This document shows, in pieces, positions 1-11,000 of a DNA stretch of 64,000 bases. Position numbers and translations under genes: made by a program. The stretch is from a virus, in IMG/VR virus record IMGVR_UViG_3300032307_000370, positions 62,001 to 126,000 of that record; one strand, written 5' to 3'. How positions within the stretch are numbered: the stretch's first letter is position 1; every line of letters starts with the position of its first letter. The notes under the pieces were generated by a model. That model ran no database searches. It worked only from the letters and a program-made list of their open reading frames with translations, and had not been told where the DNA came from.

Positions 1-2
1 TA

Positions 3-248
3 GTAAATGAAAAGATCGTTGATTTATCCACCCCTTTGATTTCTGAGGAAGGAAAAGAATTAGTTGAAATGTACCAATCAGAGTCGATGGATCCCGACGG
101 GAGAGGACATAGAAACTTAATTAGAATGATGATGGAAGATGGATTCTTCAAATACCTCCCAAAAGGAGATGATAATTGGGTTAATTTTTTAAAACCATTC
201 TTGAAATTATCAAGAAAAGAAAAAACAAAATTTAGAAACAAAAAGTAA
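3..248 (+). CDS. Hypothetical protein, 5'-truncated by the window edge
   Basis: The reading frame is open from base 3, so the gene begins upstream. The in-frame TTG at 36 has no special start context and is probably an internal leucine codon. The visible 81 residues are charged; the end is Lys/Arg-rich (SRKEKTKFRNKK). There is a gap of 10 bases to the next gene on the same strand, so the two are probably co-transcribed. I do not recognise the family. Confidence 0.6.
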   Translation, partial: VNEKIVDLSTPLISEEGKELVEMYQSESMDPDGRGHRNLIRMMMEDGFFKYLPKGDDNWVNFLKPFLKLSRKEKTKFRNKK

Positions 249-258
249 AAACAAAATT

Positions 259-708
259 ATGAGAGATCAAGATGTAACAAAAGTAGAGTTCTTGTTAATG
301 TGTAATGATAATATCGTAGTACAACGATTTTTTAATGTGAAAGGTTTTAATAGAAACGCTCACAAATCTGAAGAGTTTTATGACTATATCCGTAGTTTTA
401 CACAAAAACTTCAGAACAGTTTAAAGATGAGAAGTATTGTCTATATGTTAGACAATCAATATGAAATTGGGGAGAATCCTGAAATGTTAAATACGTCAAT
501 TACGGACGGTCCTGAAAATTTTAATGTATATATTAAGGTTGGGGATATGACAATTTGTCAGAGAACTTTTGACGCTAAACTATACCCACCAAAGGTAAGA
601 TACACCGTAGACCTACGCCCGCAACTAAAAGGCATACTAAGTGACCTGACTGACATTTTTTCAGGTAAAAATTTTAATTTTTATTATCCCGAATTTATCC
701 AAAACTAA
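259..708 (+). CDS. Hypothetical protein, 149 aa
   Basis: Soluble protein of mixed alpha/beta appearance with no signal peptide or membrane segment. It lies directly upstream of the replicative helicase gene, which has its own candidate TATTTATC promoter after this stop codon, so this is probably the last gene of the preceding operon. The start follows an A-rich stretch (taaaaacaaaatt), the usual start context in this genome. No catalytic motif was recognised. An accessory role in replication is possible from position only. Confidence 0.6.
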   Translation: MRDQDVTKVEFLLMCNDNIVVQRFFNVKGFNRNAHKSEEFYDYIRSFTQKLQNSLKMRSIVYMLDNQYEIGENPEMLNTSITDGPENFNVYIKVGDMTICQRTFDAKLYPPKVRYTVDLRPQLKGILSDLTDIFSGKNFNFYYPEFIQN

Positions 709-711
709 TAG

Positions 712-719
712 TATTTATC
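712..719 (+). promoter_or_regulatory. Recurrent TATTTAT motif upstream of the helicase gene
   Basis: TATTTATC lies 23 bases before the ATG at 743. It belongs to the coding-strand TATTTATA family described in the findings. It overlaps TATCTTTA, which also resembles a Bacteroidetes -7 element, so the site may serve either polymerase form. Confidence 0.4.
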
Positions 720-742
720 TTTACTAACAGAAGGAAAATTAT

Positions 743-2134
743 ATGGCGACAAACAAAAATTTTGAGTATTTGGGGAATGTATTCCAATTACAATTATTAA
801 ATCAAATGGTCCTAGACAAGGACTTTTCACACTCAATTATTGATGTGATTGAGAACAATTATTTTGAGAATAAATACTTTAAAATAATTGTACAAATGAT
901 TAGAGAGTATTATTCAAAATACAATCATACTCCATCATTTGAAACATTAGAACAGATTACAAAATCTGAATTACAACAAGAAATAGCATCCAAAGTTGTG
1001 TTGGACACAATCAAGAAAATTAAGGATGCACCTATTGACGGAGTAGATTTCGTTCAAGAGAAGGCTTTAAAATTTTGTAAACAACAAGAGTTACAAAAGG
1101 TAATGAATAAGGCACAAAAGATCATTGATGGTGGTGAATTTGAAAACTACGATGCTCTTGAAGAAATGGTTAGAGGCGCATTACAAGTTGGAGAAAAAGA
1201 CACAAGTATCTTAAACGTTTTTTCTAACATTGATCAAGTGTTAGATGACGATTATAGACACCCAATTCCAATGGGTATACCAGGGATTGACCGACTAATG
1301 AAAGGTGGATTGGCTAAAGGTGAAATTGGTGTGATTTTAGCGCCAACAGGTGTGGGTAAATCAACGGTATTAACCAAGATTGCGAACCACGCATTTAACT
1401 TAGGAAATAATGTGTTACAGATCTTTTTTGAGGACAATCCAAAGGTAATTCAAAGAAAACACTATACACTTTGGACAAAGATTCATCCTGACGAATTGTC
1501 AGAAAAAAGAGATGAGGTTGTTACAAGAGTTAAGGAGATTGAAGATACAATGGTAAACAAGTTGATCATGAAAAAATTACCATCAGATACCGTAACTATG
1601 TTACAAATTAAAAATCAAATTAGAAAGATGATTGCCGATGGGATGAAAATTGATATGGTGTTACTTGATTATATTGATTGTGTTGTTCCTGATAAAAATT
1701 TAGGTGATGAATGGAAGAGTGAAGGGTCTGTAATGAGAGCATTTGAGGCAATGTGTCACGAACTAAATTTGGTTGGGTGGACCGCAACACAAGGTAATAG
1801 AAGTTCTATCTCCTCTGAGGTTGTAACAACGGATCAGATGGGTGGATCTATTAAGAAAGCACAAGTTGGACACGTTATCATTTCCGTGGCTAAAACTTTA
1901 CAACAAAAAGAAATGAAATTGGCAACTATTGCAATTACTAAATCAAGAATAGGTGATGATGGGGTTGTATTTGAGAATTGTAAATTTGATAATGCAATGT
2001 TGGAAATAGACACCGAAAGTTCAATGACATTCTTGGGATTAGAAGAAAAGCAAGAAGAAAGACAAAGACAAAGAGTTAAAGAATTGTTGGAAAAAAGACA
2101 ACAAAGACAAAAAGACGAAACAAAAAATAATTAA
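743..2134 (+). CDS. Replicative DNA helicase, DnaB / T4 gp41 type
   Basis: Hexameric 5'-3' helicase that would unwind the fork and recruit primase. At 463 residues it has the usual DnaB length. An N-terminal helical region (about 1-150) precedes a RecA-like ATPase domain. The P-loop is APTGVGKST (residues 200-208), the Walker B strand is MVLLDYID (about 305-312), followed by the sensor-like stretch [11 protein letters not shown] and a KSRIGDDG segment typical of DnaB motif H4. The C-terminal 40 residues are Arg/Lys/Gln-rich. It sits just before nrdB-nrdA. A primase candidate is encoded at 32344-33243. The family call is strong; the specific T4 gp41 kinship is inferred from the rest of the phage. 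Confidence 0.92.
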   Translation: MATNKNFEYLGNVFQLQLLNQMVLDKDFSHSIIDVIENNYFENKYFKIIVQMIREYYSKYNHTPSFETLEQITKSELQQEIASKVVLDTIKKIKDAPIDGVDFVQEKALKFCKQQELQKVMNKAQKIIDGGEFENYDALEEMVRGALQVGEKDTSILNVFSNIDQVLDDDYRHPIPMGIPGIDRLMKGGLAKGEIGVILAPTGVGKSTVLTKIANHAFNLGNNVLQIFFEDNPKVIQRKHYTLWTKIHPDELSEKRDEVVTRVKEIEDTMVNKLIMKKLPSDTVTMLQIKNQIRKMIADGMKIDMVLLDYIDCVVPDKNLGDEWKSEGSVMRAFEAMCHELNLVGWTATQGNRSSISSEVVTTDQMGGSIKKAQVGHVIISVAKTLQQKEMKLATIAITKSRIGDDGVVFENCKFDNAMLEIDTESSMTFLGLEEKQEERQRQRVKELLEKRQQRQKDETKNN

Positions 2135-2147
2135 AAATTTAAAGAAA

Positions 2148-3095
2148 ATGGAAAAAATATTAGTTGAAAATCCTAATAGGTTTGTCATCTTCCCAATTGA
2201 GCATAATGATATTTGGGAATTTTACAAAATGCATCAAGCGGCTTTTTGGACCGCTGAGGAGGTTGATTTAACGAATGATATTCGTGATTGGGAAAAATTG
2301 ACGGATAATGAGAAGTTCTTTGTAAAGAACGTATTATCGTTTTTTGCGGCTTCTGATGGAATAGTTAATGAGAATTTAGCTGAAAACTTTTACCGAGAGG
2401 TACAATACCCTGAGGCTAAGTTCTTCTATGGATTCCAATTAGCAATGGAAAACATTCACTCATTAATGTATTCGTTATTAATCGACACTTATATTAATGA
2501 TCCAAAAGAAAAAGATGAGTGTTTTAATGCAATTGAGAACTTACCTGCGGTTAAAAAGAAAGCAAATTGGGCGTTAAATTGGATTGATAATTCATCATTC
2601 CAAGAAAGATTAGTTGCATTTGCGGCGGTTGAAGGAATCTTCTTTTCGGGATCATTCTGTTCTATTTTTTGGATGAAATCAAGAGGTATTATGCAGGGAT
2701 TATGTAATGCTAACTCTTTAATTTTTAAAGATGAGAACTTACATTGTGATTTCGCGATACATTTGTTAAATAACCACTGTGATGAAAAACCATCAGAGAA
2801 AAGAATAAAAGAAATCCTTCTATCTGCTCTTGAGATTGAAAAAGAATTCATAACTGAATCATTACCTGTGTCACTAATTGGAATGAACTCAAATTTAATG
2901 AAACAATATTTGGAGTTTGTTGTGGATGGATTACTTGTTAAACTTGGTTGTAGTAAACAATTTAATGTAGAACAACCATTTAAGTTCATGGAGCAAATTG
3001 CGGTTGAAACCAAAGGAAATTTCTTTGAATCAAGAACGATGGAATATCAAAAAGCAAAATTGAACGAAACTATCACGTTTGAAGAAGATTTTTAA
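2148..3095 (+). CDS. nrdB: Ribonucleoside-diphosphate reductase beta subunit (class Ia/b)
   Basis: Provides the diiron-tyrosyl radical for deoxynucleotide synthesis. The ferritin-like fold has its metal ligands in the expected order: D40, E101 and H104 (ENIHSLMY), then E162, E196 and H199 (DENLH). Y108 sits where the radical tyrosine lies in the eukaryote-like IHSxMYSLLID motif. The length of 315 residues is normal for a compact R2. It is 13 bases after the helicase gene and 11 bases before nrdA, so the three are likely one operon, ended by the hairpin at 5562. All visible key residues are present, so it should be active. Confidence 0.96.
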   Translation: MEKILVENPNRFVIFPIEHNDIWEFYKMHQAAFWTAEEVDLTNDIRDWEKLTDNEKFFVKNVLSFFAASDGIVNENLAENFYREVQYPEAKFFYGFQLAMENIHSLMYSLLIDTYINDPKEKDECFNAIENLPAVKKKANWALNWIDNSSFQERLVAFAAVEGIFFSGSFCSIFWMKSRGIMQGLCNANSLIFKDENLHCDFAIHLLNNHCDEKPSEKRIKEILLSALEIEKEFITESLPVSLIGMNSNLMKQYLEFVVDGLLVKLGCSKQFNVEQPFKFMEQIAVETKGNFFESRTMEYQKAKLNETITFEEDF

Positions 3096-3106
3096 ATAAA
3101 AAATAT

Positions 3107-5539
3107 ATGATGTCACTTAAAATACTTAAAAGAGATGGGGATAATGTATCATTTAACCCACAAAAAATTTATAATCGTGTAAAACGAGCAGCAAAAGGTT
3201 TGAATGTCAATTCGGACGAGATTTTTATTAAGGTTATTACCTCAGTTCCAACTGAGGGTGAAATAACAACAAAAGAATTAGATAAACTTGTGTATGAAAT
3301 TGCGGCTTCATATACTGGTAGTCATCACGATTACTCAAGATTAGCATCATCAGTTGCTATTTCATCATACCATAAAGAAACTAACCCTAGTTTTTCTGAA
3401 ACTATGATGATACTTTATAGTGATGGTATTATACACGATAAATTAATTGAAACCATTAAAGAATATGGTGAAGATACAATTGATGCTGTAATTAATCACG
3501 ATAATGATTATAATTTTGATTACTTTGCTTGGAGATCATTACAAGAAATGTATCTATTAAAAAGACCTAATGGGGTTACGATAGAGAGACCACAACATAT
3601 GTATATGAGAATTGCATTGTGGGTTACCGAAAGTTTTGTTGAAGCGGTTGAATATTATAAATCATTATCAAACCAACTAATTTCTAAAGCAACACCAATT
3701 ATGATCAATTCAGGTACAAAAGTACCTCAATTGGCGTCTTGTGTTTTGCATTATAACAATTCAGATTCAAGAAAAGGATTGTTAGATACATTAACTGATA
3801 TTTCAACATTCTCGTCAGACGCTGCGGGTATTGGATTATCAATGTCAAATATTAGAAGTAAGGAAAGTAGAATTTCAAGTTCAGGTGGATATGCTGGTGG
3901 TTTATTAAAGTATCTTAAAATTGTAAATGAATCATTACGTTTCTTTAATCAACAAGGACGTAGACCTGGATCTGCGGCGATTTATCTTGAGCCTTGGCAT
4001 AAAGATATTATTGATCTATTAGATATTAAAAAGAATACAGGTGCGGAGGAATTAAGGGCACGTGATTTATTTACCGCTCTTTGGTTACCTGATAATTTCA
4101 TGAAAGCGGTAAAAAATAATACAGATTGGTATTTGTTCTGTCCTAATGATATTATTAGTGCTGGATTGAAACCATTACAAGAATGTTATGGTGAAGAATA
4201 TGAAGAAGTTTATAATAAAGCCGTAGAAATGGGGTTAGGTAAAAAAGTTTCGGCTCAAACAATATGGACTAAGATTATTGAATCTCAGGTAGAAACAGGA
4301 GTTCCTTATTTGTGTTCTAAAGATAGTGCAAATAGAAAAACAAACCATCAGAATATTGGGGTTATTAAACAATCAAACCTTTGTAATGAGATTTATCAGT
4401 ACACCGATGAAGAAACAACCGCAATCTGTACTCTATCATCTATTGTATTGAAAAACTTTGTTAAAAATAATAAATTTGACTTCCAATTGTTATTTGAGGA
4501 AGTTAGAAAAGTTGTTAGAACTTTAAATAAAGTTGTTGATATTAATAACTACTCAACACAAAAAGGATTGAAAGGTGGTTTAGAACAACGAGCAATCGCA
4601 ATTGGCACACAAGGATTAGCGGATGTGTTCTATTTACTTGACATGATCTTTACTGACGAGGAGGCAAAAACTCTAAATAAACAAATCTTTGAGACAATTT
4701 ATTATGGGGCGATTTACGAAAGTAATGACTTATGTAAAAAAGAAAAATACAAACCATACAAATTCTTCAAAGGATCTCCAATGTCAAAAGGTATTTTCCA
4801 ATATGATATGTGGGGATTAACTGAAAATGATTTATCCGGATATTGGGATTGGAATAAATTAAAGAATGACGTTTCAGAATACGGAGTATGTAATTCTTTA
4901 TTTACGGCACAAATGCCGGTAGCATCTTCAGCTAAGATTACTGGTTCATTTGAAATGACAGAACCGGCTCACTCGGCATTATTTAATAGAAGAGTTGTTG
5001 GTGGTGAAATTATGATTGTTAACAAATATTTGATTGCTGACTTTGAGAAAATTGGTATTTGGTCTGAAGATTTAAAGAATGAAATTATAATGAATGAGGG
5101 ATCAATTCAAAACATAAACTTTAACAATTATTTAGATCCTGAGGATAAAAATTACAATAAGAAAGTAAAAAGAATCGAACACTTAATTCCTAAATACAAA
5201 ACAATTTGGGAGATTTCACAGAAAGAATTAATTAATATGGCGGCAGACAGAGCACCATTTATTGATCAATCACAATCAATGAATATCTATATGTCTAACC
5301 CAACATTATCAAAGATTACCTCATCACATTTCCATTCATGGGAAAAAGGATTGAAAACTTTATGTTATTATGTTAGAACTAAAGCAATTTCAACAGGGGC
5401 AAAACACTTAGCGTTAGATTTAAGTAAACGAGAAAAACCGAAGGTAACACCTGAACCACCAAAGGTTGATTTTTCAAATATGAATTTACCACCAAAACCT
5501 GATAGTTCAGAGTTTGAGTGTTTTGGATGTTCATCGTAA
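3107..5539 (+). CDS. nrdA: Ribonucleoside-diphosphate reductase alpha subunit (class Ia)
   Basis: Catalytic subunit that reduces ribonucleoside diphosphates. An N-terminal ATP-cone (about residues 1-95) suggests dATP feedback control. The active-site set is intact: C212 (QLASCVL), N424-x-C426-x-E428 (NLCNE) and C441. The C-terminal tail ends ECFGCSS, with C805 and C808 placed to receive electrons from thioredoxin or glutaredoxin; both are encoded at 57259-57874. The gene opens with two ATG codons; either could be used. An intrinsic terminator follows within 25 bases. Confidence 0.96.
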   Translation: MMSLKILKRDGDNVSFNPQKIYNRVKRAAKGLNVNSDEIFIKVITSVPTEGEITTKELDKLVYEIAASYTGSHHDYSRLASSVAISSYHKETNPSFSETMMILYSDGIIHDKLIETIKEYGEDTIDAVINHDNDYNFDYFAWRSLQEMYLLKRPNGVTIERPQHMYMRIALWVTESFVEAVEYYKSLSNQLISKATPIMINSGTKVPQLASCVLHYNNSDSRKGLLDTLTDISTFSSDAAGIGLSMSNIRSKESRISSSGGYAGGLLKYLKIVNESLRFFNQQGRRPGSAAIYLEPWHKDIIDLLDIKKNTGAEELRARDLFTALWLPDNFMKAVKNNTDWYLFCPNDIISAGLKPLQECYGEEYEEVYNKAVEMGLGKKVSAQTIWTKIIESQVETGVPYLCSKDSANRKTNHQNIGVIKQSNLCNEIYQYTDEETTAICTLSSIVLKNFVKNNKFDFQLLFEEVRKVVRTLNKVVDINNYSTQKGLKGGLEQRAIAIGTQGLADVFYLLDMIFTDEEAKTLNKQIFETIYYGAIYESNDLCKKEKYKPYKFFKGSPMSKGIFQYDMWGLTENDLSGYWDWNKLKNDVSEYGVCNSLFTAQMPVASSAKITGSFEMTEPAHSALFNRRVVGGEIMIVNKYLIADFEKIGIWSEDLKNEIIMNEGSIQNINFNNYLDPEDKNYNKKVKRIEHLIPKYKTIWEISQKELINMAADRAPFIDQSQSMNIYMSNPTLSKITSSHFHSWEKGLKTLCYYVRTKAISTGAKHLALDLSKREKPKVTPEPPKVDFSNMNLPPKPDSSEFECFGCSS

Positions 5540-5561
5540 GATGGATCGCGTATCATCAAAG

Positions 5562-5590
5562 AAATCCCGGAGTAATTCGGGATTTTTTAT
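5562..5590 (+). terminator. Intrinsic terminator after nrdA
   Basis: Inverted repeat AAATCCCG / CGGGATTT with an 8-base loop, running into TTTTTT. It ends the helicase-nrdB-nrdA unit and separates it from the tail block. Confidence 0.85.
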
Positions 5591-5599
5591 TTTGTAATG

Positions 5600-5607
5600 T
5601 ATTTATT
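5600..5607 (+). promoter_or_regulatory. Candidate TATTTATT motif before the tail block
   Basis: Lies between the nrdA terminator and the gp25-like ATG at 5638, 30 bases upstream of it. A second copy at 5626-5633 is only 4 bases from the ATG and is less likely to matter. This is a weaker member of the TATTTATA family. Confidence 0.3.
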
Positions 5608-5637
5608 CAAAAATTATTGAGAGTATATTTATTGAAT

Positions 5638-6096
5638 ATGGCAAATGGAATAACATATGGTATAAATTTCCCGTTTAGAGATTCGTTCGTTGGTAGATAT
5701 TTAGATACTTCTAACGATAGTGATGAGGAAATAAGAAGTAATCTTGTACACTTATTATTAAGTAAAAAAGGGACAAGATATTTTTTACCCGATTTTGGAT
5801 CAAGATTATATGAATATATCTTTGAACCGTTAGATGGTCCAACATTTAGTGAGATAGAAAGTGAAATAAGGGATTCGGTTGCTAAATATATGCCGGGAAT
5901 CTTAATTACTAGTATTAAGATTACTGACGCATCAATGGGGGAAGAAAATCAAGGTACTTATATAAACCAATATGGTGAGAAAGAATTTACGGTTCCAAAC
6001 ATTGCTCAATTAGAACACACGGCAAAAGTAAGAATTGATTATAGAAACACTAATAACGCTTTCAATTCAAGCGATTTTGTAATTATCAATATTTAA
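5638..6096 (+). CDS. Baseplate wedge protein, T4 gp25 / GPW family
   Basis: Small baseplate protein of 152 residues. In contractile tails gp25 forms part of the inner wedge and helps start sheath assembly. The family signature region is visible: a run of small hydrophobic turns, then LLSKKGTRYFLPDFGSRL, a glycine/Asp motif typical of gp25-type proteins, followed by an E-x-E helix (SEIESEIRDS). The start is the ATG at 5638; the frame is open 40 codons further upstream, but that extension runs through the nrdA end and the terminator. It is followed 6 bases later by the gp6-like gene, the same order as in T4-like wedge clusters. Confidence 0.85.
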   Translation: MANGITYGINFPFRDSFVGRYLDTSNDSDEEIRSNLVHLLLSKKGTRYFLPDFGSRLYEYIFEPLDGPTFSEIESEIRDSVAKYMPGILITSIKITDASMGEENQGTYINQYGEKEFTVPNIAQLEHTAKVRIDYRNTNNAFNSSDFVIINI

Positions 6097-6102
6097 TAGT
6101 AT

Positions 6103-7941
6103 ATGGCAAATAAAAAAATATCGTACACAACGAGAGATTTTGCGGGAATAAGAACTGAACTTATAAATTTCACAAGAACTTATTATCCCGATCTTGTTCA
6201 AAACTTTAACGATGCTGGTGTATTCTCAGTATTGTTAGATTTAAATGCTGCGGTAACAGACAACTTACAGTTCCAAATTGACAGAAGTATTCAGGAAACT
6301 GTTCTTCAATATGCACAACAAAAATCATCGGTATATAATATTGCTAGAACATATGGATTAAAAATACCAGGATCAAGACCATCCGTGGCTTTAGTTGATT
6401 TCTCCATAACTGTACCGGCTTTTGGTGATAAAGAAGATTTAAGATACTGTGGTATATTAAGAAGAGGGTCCCAAGTGAATGGTGCAGGGCAACCATTTGA
6501 AACAGTTTATGATATTGATTTCGCTTCACCAACTAATGCTGAAGGATCACCTAATAGGGTAAAGGTGCCAAATTTTGACTCAAATAATAATATCATTAAC
6601 TATACAATCACAAAAAGAGAAGTTGTTGTTAATGGTATAACAAAAGTTTTTAAGAGAGTTATAACACCAAATGATGTTAAACCATTCTTTGAATTATTTT
6701 TACCTGAGAAAAATGTTTTGGGTATTACAAGTGTCTTACTTAAAGATGGGACGCAATATACTTCACCACCACCAAACCAAGAATTTTTAGGTTTGGAAAA
6801 TAGATGGTATGAAGTACAAGCGTTGGCGGAAGATAGAGTTTTTGTTGAAGACCCAACAAAACCGTCAGATCAACCGGGAATTAAAGTTGGTAAGTATGTT
6901 GTAACGAACACTAAATTCATTAGTGAGTTCACACCTGAAGGATTTTGTAAATTAACGTTTGGGGGTGGAAATGTATCTGCTGATGAACAGTTAAGAGAAT
7001 TTGCGAGAGACGGGGTAGGATTTGACCTTAATAAGTATGTTAATAACCTTGCTTTAGGTAGTGCGTTAAAATCAAACTCTACGTTATTTGTTCAGTACAG
7101 AGTGGGTGGTGGACAAGCGACAAACTTGGGGGTTAATATTATAACACAAATAGGTACAGTTTCATTTTTTGTGAACGGACCATCGGAATCAATAAATTCA
7201 ACTGTTGTTAATTCACTTAGAGTAAATAACGTAACTGCGGCAATTGGAGGGTCCAATCCTCCAACAACTGAAGAAGTTAGACAATACGTTACATATAACT
7301 TTGCTGCACAAAATAGGGCGGTTACCATAAATGATTATGAATCTGCATTGAGAACAATGCCATCTCAGTTTGGGGCTCCCGGTAAAGTATCTATTGTTGA
7401 AGAAAATAATAAAATTAAAATTAAGATGTTATCTTACGATACCACCGGTAATTTAACTGAAGTCGTTTCAAATACACTTAAAAGTAATGTTGCAAATTAT
7501 TTATCTAATTATAGGATGATAAATGATTACATTTCTGTTGAAACCGCTAATGTTATTGACTTAGCAATTGATGTTGACGTTATTTTGGACTCAAGTCAAA
7601 ATCAAGGATCTGTTGTTGCTAAGATCATTAATATAATCACTTCGTATTTTAGTCCTGCGGTTAGAGGTTTAGGTCAAAACGTTTACATCTCAGAAATACG
7701 ACGATTAATCCAAAGTGAAAATGGAGTTATTTCAATATCCAATATACTTGTTTATAATAAAGTTGGTGGTCAATATTCGTCTTCTCAAACATCACAACCA
7801 TATGAAGATGCATCAACAAAACAAATCCAATTAATTGCGGATACTATCTTTGCGGAACCAACCCAAATATATCAAATTAGATATCCAAATAAGGATATTA
7901 CCGTTAATGTTCTTAACTTTAAAACGATTAATTTCGCCTGA
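6103..7941 (+). CDS. Baseplate wedge protein, T4 gp6 / baseplate J-like
   Basis: Structural wedge protein of 612 residues, close to T4 gp6 in length. The N-terminus (TTRDFAGIRTELINF) and the segment around residues 375-410 (GGSNPPTTEEVR then AVTINDYES) match the baseplate J / gp6 pattern of a TxEExR helix followed by raVTxxDYE. In T4, gp6 dimers form the inner ring of the baseplate and transmit the contraction signal. Together with the gp25-like gene it shows that this phage has a contractile tail. Confidence 0.85.
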   Translation: MANKKISYTTRDFAGIRTELINFTRTYYPDLVQNFNDAGVFSVLLDLNAAVTDNLQFQIDRSIQETVLQYAQQKSSVYNIARTYGLKIPGSRPSVALVDFSITVPAFGDKEDLRYCGILRRGSQVNGAGQPFETVYDIDFASPTNAEGSPNRVKVPNFDSNNNIINYTITKREVVVNGITKVFKRVITPNDVKPFFELFLPEKNVLGITSVLLKDGTQYTSPPPNQEFLGLENRWYEVQALAEDRVFVEDPTKPSDQPGIKVGKYVVTNTKFISEFTPEGFCKLTFGGGNVSADEQLREFARDGVGFDLNKYVNNLALGSALKSNSTLFVQYRVGGGQATNLGVNIITQIGTVSFFVNGPSESINSTVVNSLRVNNVTAAIGGSNPPTTEEVRQYVTYNFAAQNRAVTINDYESALRTMPSQFGAPGKVSIVEENNKIKIKMLSYDTTGNLTEVVSNTLKSNVANYLSNYRMINDYISVETANVIDLAIDVDVILDSSQNQGSVVAKIINIITSYFSPAVRGLGQNVYISEIRRLIQSENGVISISNILVYNKVGGQYSSSQTSQPYEDASTKQIQLIADTIFAEPTQIYQIRYPNKDITVNVLNFKTINFA

Positions 7942-7991
7942 TAATTTATTTTTCAAATAAAAGAATTATTTTTTGAAAATAGGAAATAAAC

Positions 7992-7999
7992 TATTTATC
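7992..7999 (+). promoter_or_regulatory. TATTTATC motif before the 1,891-aa gene
   Basis: CTATTTATCA lies 15 bases before the ATG at 8015, in a 73-base intergenic gap. It matches the recurrent coding-strand motif. Confidence 0.45.
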
Positions 8000-8014
8000 A
8001 AGAAAGAATAAATA

Positions 8015-11000
8015 ATGCCAAAATCATATAGAATACGTACAACACCTGGTACCGAGAAGACAATTAATATTCAGTTAGAGCAGGATTTTGAATTTTTGGA
8101 GATTTTATCTTTAAAGATTAATCAGGGTGACATATATAATAGAATGTGTTCTGATTACGGTGTTATAATCGGAAGGGTATTGGTGAACAATGGGTATGGA
8201 GTACCAAATGCGAGAGTTTCGGTATTCATTCCAATTGACGACATTGATATTGACAACCCAATAATATCTGAACTTTATCCATATCAAACATTATCTGATG
8301 TAAGTGCCGATGGATATAGATATAACTTATTACCTAAAGAACCGTCATACACAGGACACGCAGCTACAGGTACATTCCCATCTAAACAAGAAATTTTAAC
8401 AGACCAATCTTATGTTGAGGTTTATGACAAGTATTATAAATTCTCAGTAAGAACAAACGATAGTGGGGATTACATGATTTTTGGAGTCCCAACGGGAACC
8501 CAAACAATATTAATGGATGTTGACCTATCGGATATAGGTTGTTTTTCATTATCACCACAAGATTTAATAGATTCGGGTGTAGCTGTTGAATCACAAGTTA
8601 ACGGATCTAAATTTAAGACATCTACAAACCTTAACGAATTACCTCAGATTGTAACGTTAAATAAGATCATTGAAGTTGCTCCATTATGGGGGGAACCTGA
8701 AATTTGTTTATTAGGTATCACAAGAGCGGATTTTGATTTAACTGCGAGTGCGAATATTACCATAAAACCTAATGCTGTGTTTATGGGATCATTAATTTCA
8801 ACTACCGATGATGATGCGGTTAGGGCAACAACTTGTAGACCAAAAAATGATACAGGTAATTTATGTGAATTAATTGCAGGACCCGGTCAAATATTAACAA
8901 TTAGACAAACTATTGATGTGGATCAAGATGGTAGACCAATTCTTGAAACCCATGAATTAGATGAGGATGGTAAACTTATTGATGGTGACGGAACTTTTTT
9001 AATAAACGTCCCAATGAACTTAAATTATATTATTACTAATGAATTTGGGGAACAAGTTTTGTCAAACGACCCTAAAAAAGGTATTCCAACTAAAGGTAAA
9101 TATAGATTTAAATTTAAGTGGCAAAATGAGCAGGGATTACAAAACTCATATTTAAGAGGTCATTATTTGGTTCCTAATATAAAAGAACACGGGTGGATTA
9201 ACTCTTCTGTTGATCCATTAATAAATTATTCGACAACACAATATCAGTTCACATTACCTAATGGTACTCTTACCGCAACATTCCCATTAAATAATACCTC
9301 AACAGGAGGATTGGTTTTAGATAATAAAATTAATGTTGAAAGTTTTACAATTTTATTAAACGGTATACCATATTTTGGTGATTTGGAAAGTATTCCAATA
9401 ACGGTTGTCCCAACAACTATCACAATAAATGTGGTTCCTGTTAACCCTGGTACGTTAACTGAGTTTAATTATACATTTTATCAACAACCCACATTTAATG
9501 CCTTAAGATCATATGCATTTAGTTTAGATTGGAATGATTATGGTGATAATACAACGGTTGTTGGTCAACAAATGATACAAGAGGCAATTGATTGTGAAGA
9601 TAAATTTTATGAATTTAATTACAATAAAGTTTATACCACGGCAATGTTTTTAGATAGATACAAAAAAGGTGCTGGTAGAGCAAAACATTTAGGGATTAAA
9701 GAAATTGACGATAGAACTTGTAAATCTACGGTTAATACATTTCCTGTTAATGATATAATTCGAAATTTTGATTTTATATTTTTTGTATTTAATTTATTAA
9801 TTAATATCCTCGCTATACCAATATTAGTGATATTATTCCTTGCTCACTTTGTGGCTTGGTCTTGGCCGGTTTTAAAATATCTATTAGTGGTTTTAGGTAT
9901 TTATTTTGGTTATCAGGCAATACAAGAAGGCATAACTGTTGTGAATTCAATTTTAGAGGGCACCACTGGTTTTGCAGTCCCTGGTGGTCCTGTAGTTAAT
10001 GCGGGAGTTATTTTAAGAATTGCCGCACAACTTTTATCTGCGTTATTTAAGTTGGCATTATCGTTGGCATTTATTGCCTTTACTGCGATTTATTTAATAA
10101 AAATAACAAATTTCCCAAGAATTGGATTACCAATGTTATCTTATCCTGAATGTACAAGTTGTGATTGTGATTGTGGTAATGCTGAGTTAGATGATGATAT
10201 TGATGAGAATTCAGTTAATGCAAGTATAGAAGAACAGCAAAATGGTTTGGATGATAGTGGAATAGAATATGCTCAATCAACATCATTTATTGCTCCTGTC
10301 AATTTATCTTCGGCTTATGATGTTAATCACCCTAACTTAAATAACTTTCCGGGTGAAGATAGTAGTGATAATGACAAAGGTTATTTTTTCGCGGGAGCAT
10401 CTTTATCAACAAACAAACAATATAAATCACTTATTAATAGAGTTGTAGATGATGAAATAAGTGGTAATATTGTTGTGGATTCGGTTCTTGATTTTAGAAG
10501 ATTGTTTTCTGGGTTTGATATTTTATCAAGTACGACTGATCCTAATGCGTTTAATAAGTTTCACGCACCACAACCATTCTTATTTGCCGCTGAAAAAACA
10601 ACAGGTTTGGATCATAGATGGTTTGGGTATCCAAGAAGTGAGACATATCCTCAAAAATTAAATGAATTTAATACTAGAGATAAATATTTTGGTAATATCG
10701 GAACAGGTGGTGGTTCTAACATAATACGAACTACGGTAAACCCCCAATTAAGTGTTGCTCCATATAACTTAGGTACTCAACCAACATTTACCGATCAAAT
10801 CGTTGTTGTCTTAGCAAATGCGGGAACAGCACAAAAATTAGGTATTGGTGAATTAGTTACATTCCAAGACCCTAATTTTGATAATGGACTTGTGATATCA
10901 AGAAAAGTAAACTTAACGGGAGCAACAACAAATAGTTTTGGTAATAATGCGGTAACGGGAACAACAATATTATCTGCAGCACCAAATACAACATCTAATG

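Noticed and set aside
2489-3013. 174-codon minus-strand open frame opposite nrdB
   Set aside because: Lies wholly inside an intact nrdB; the composition is an antisense shadow of a highly conserved coding region, with no promoter or start context.
5518-5637. 40-codon N-terminal extension of the gp25-like protein
   Set aside because: It overlaps the nrdA end and runs through the terminator hairpin. The ATG at 5638 gives a normal gp25 length and N-terminus.
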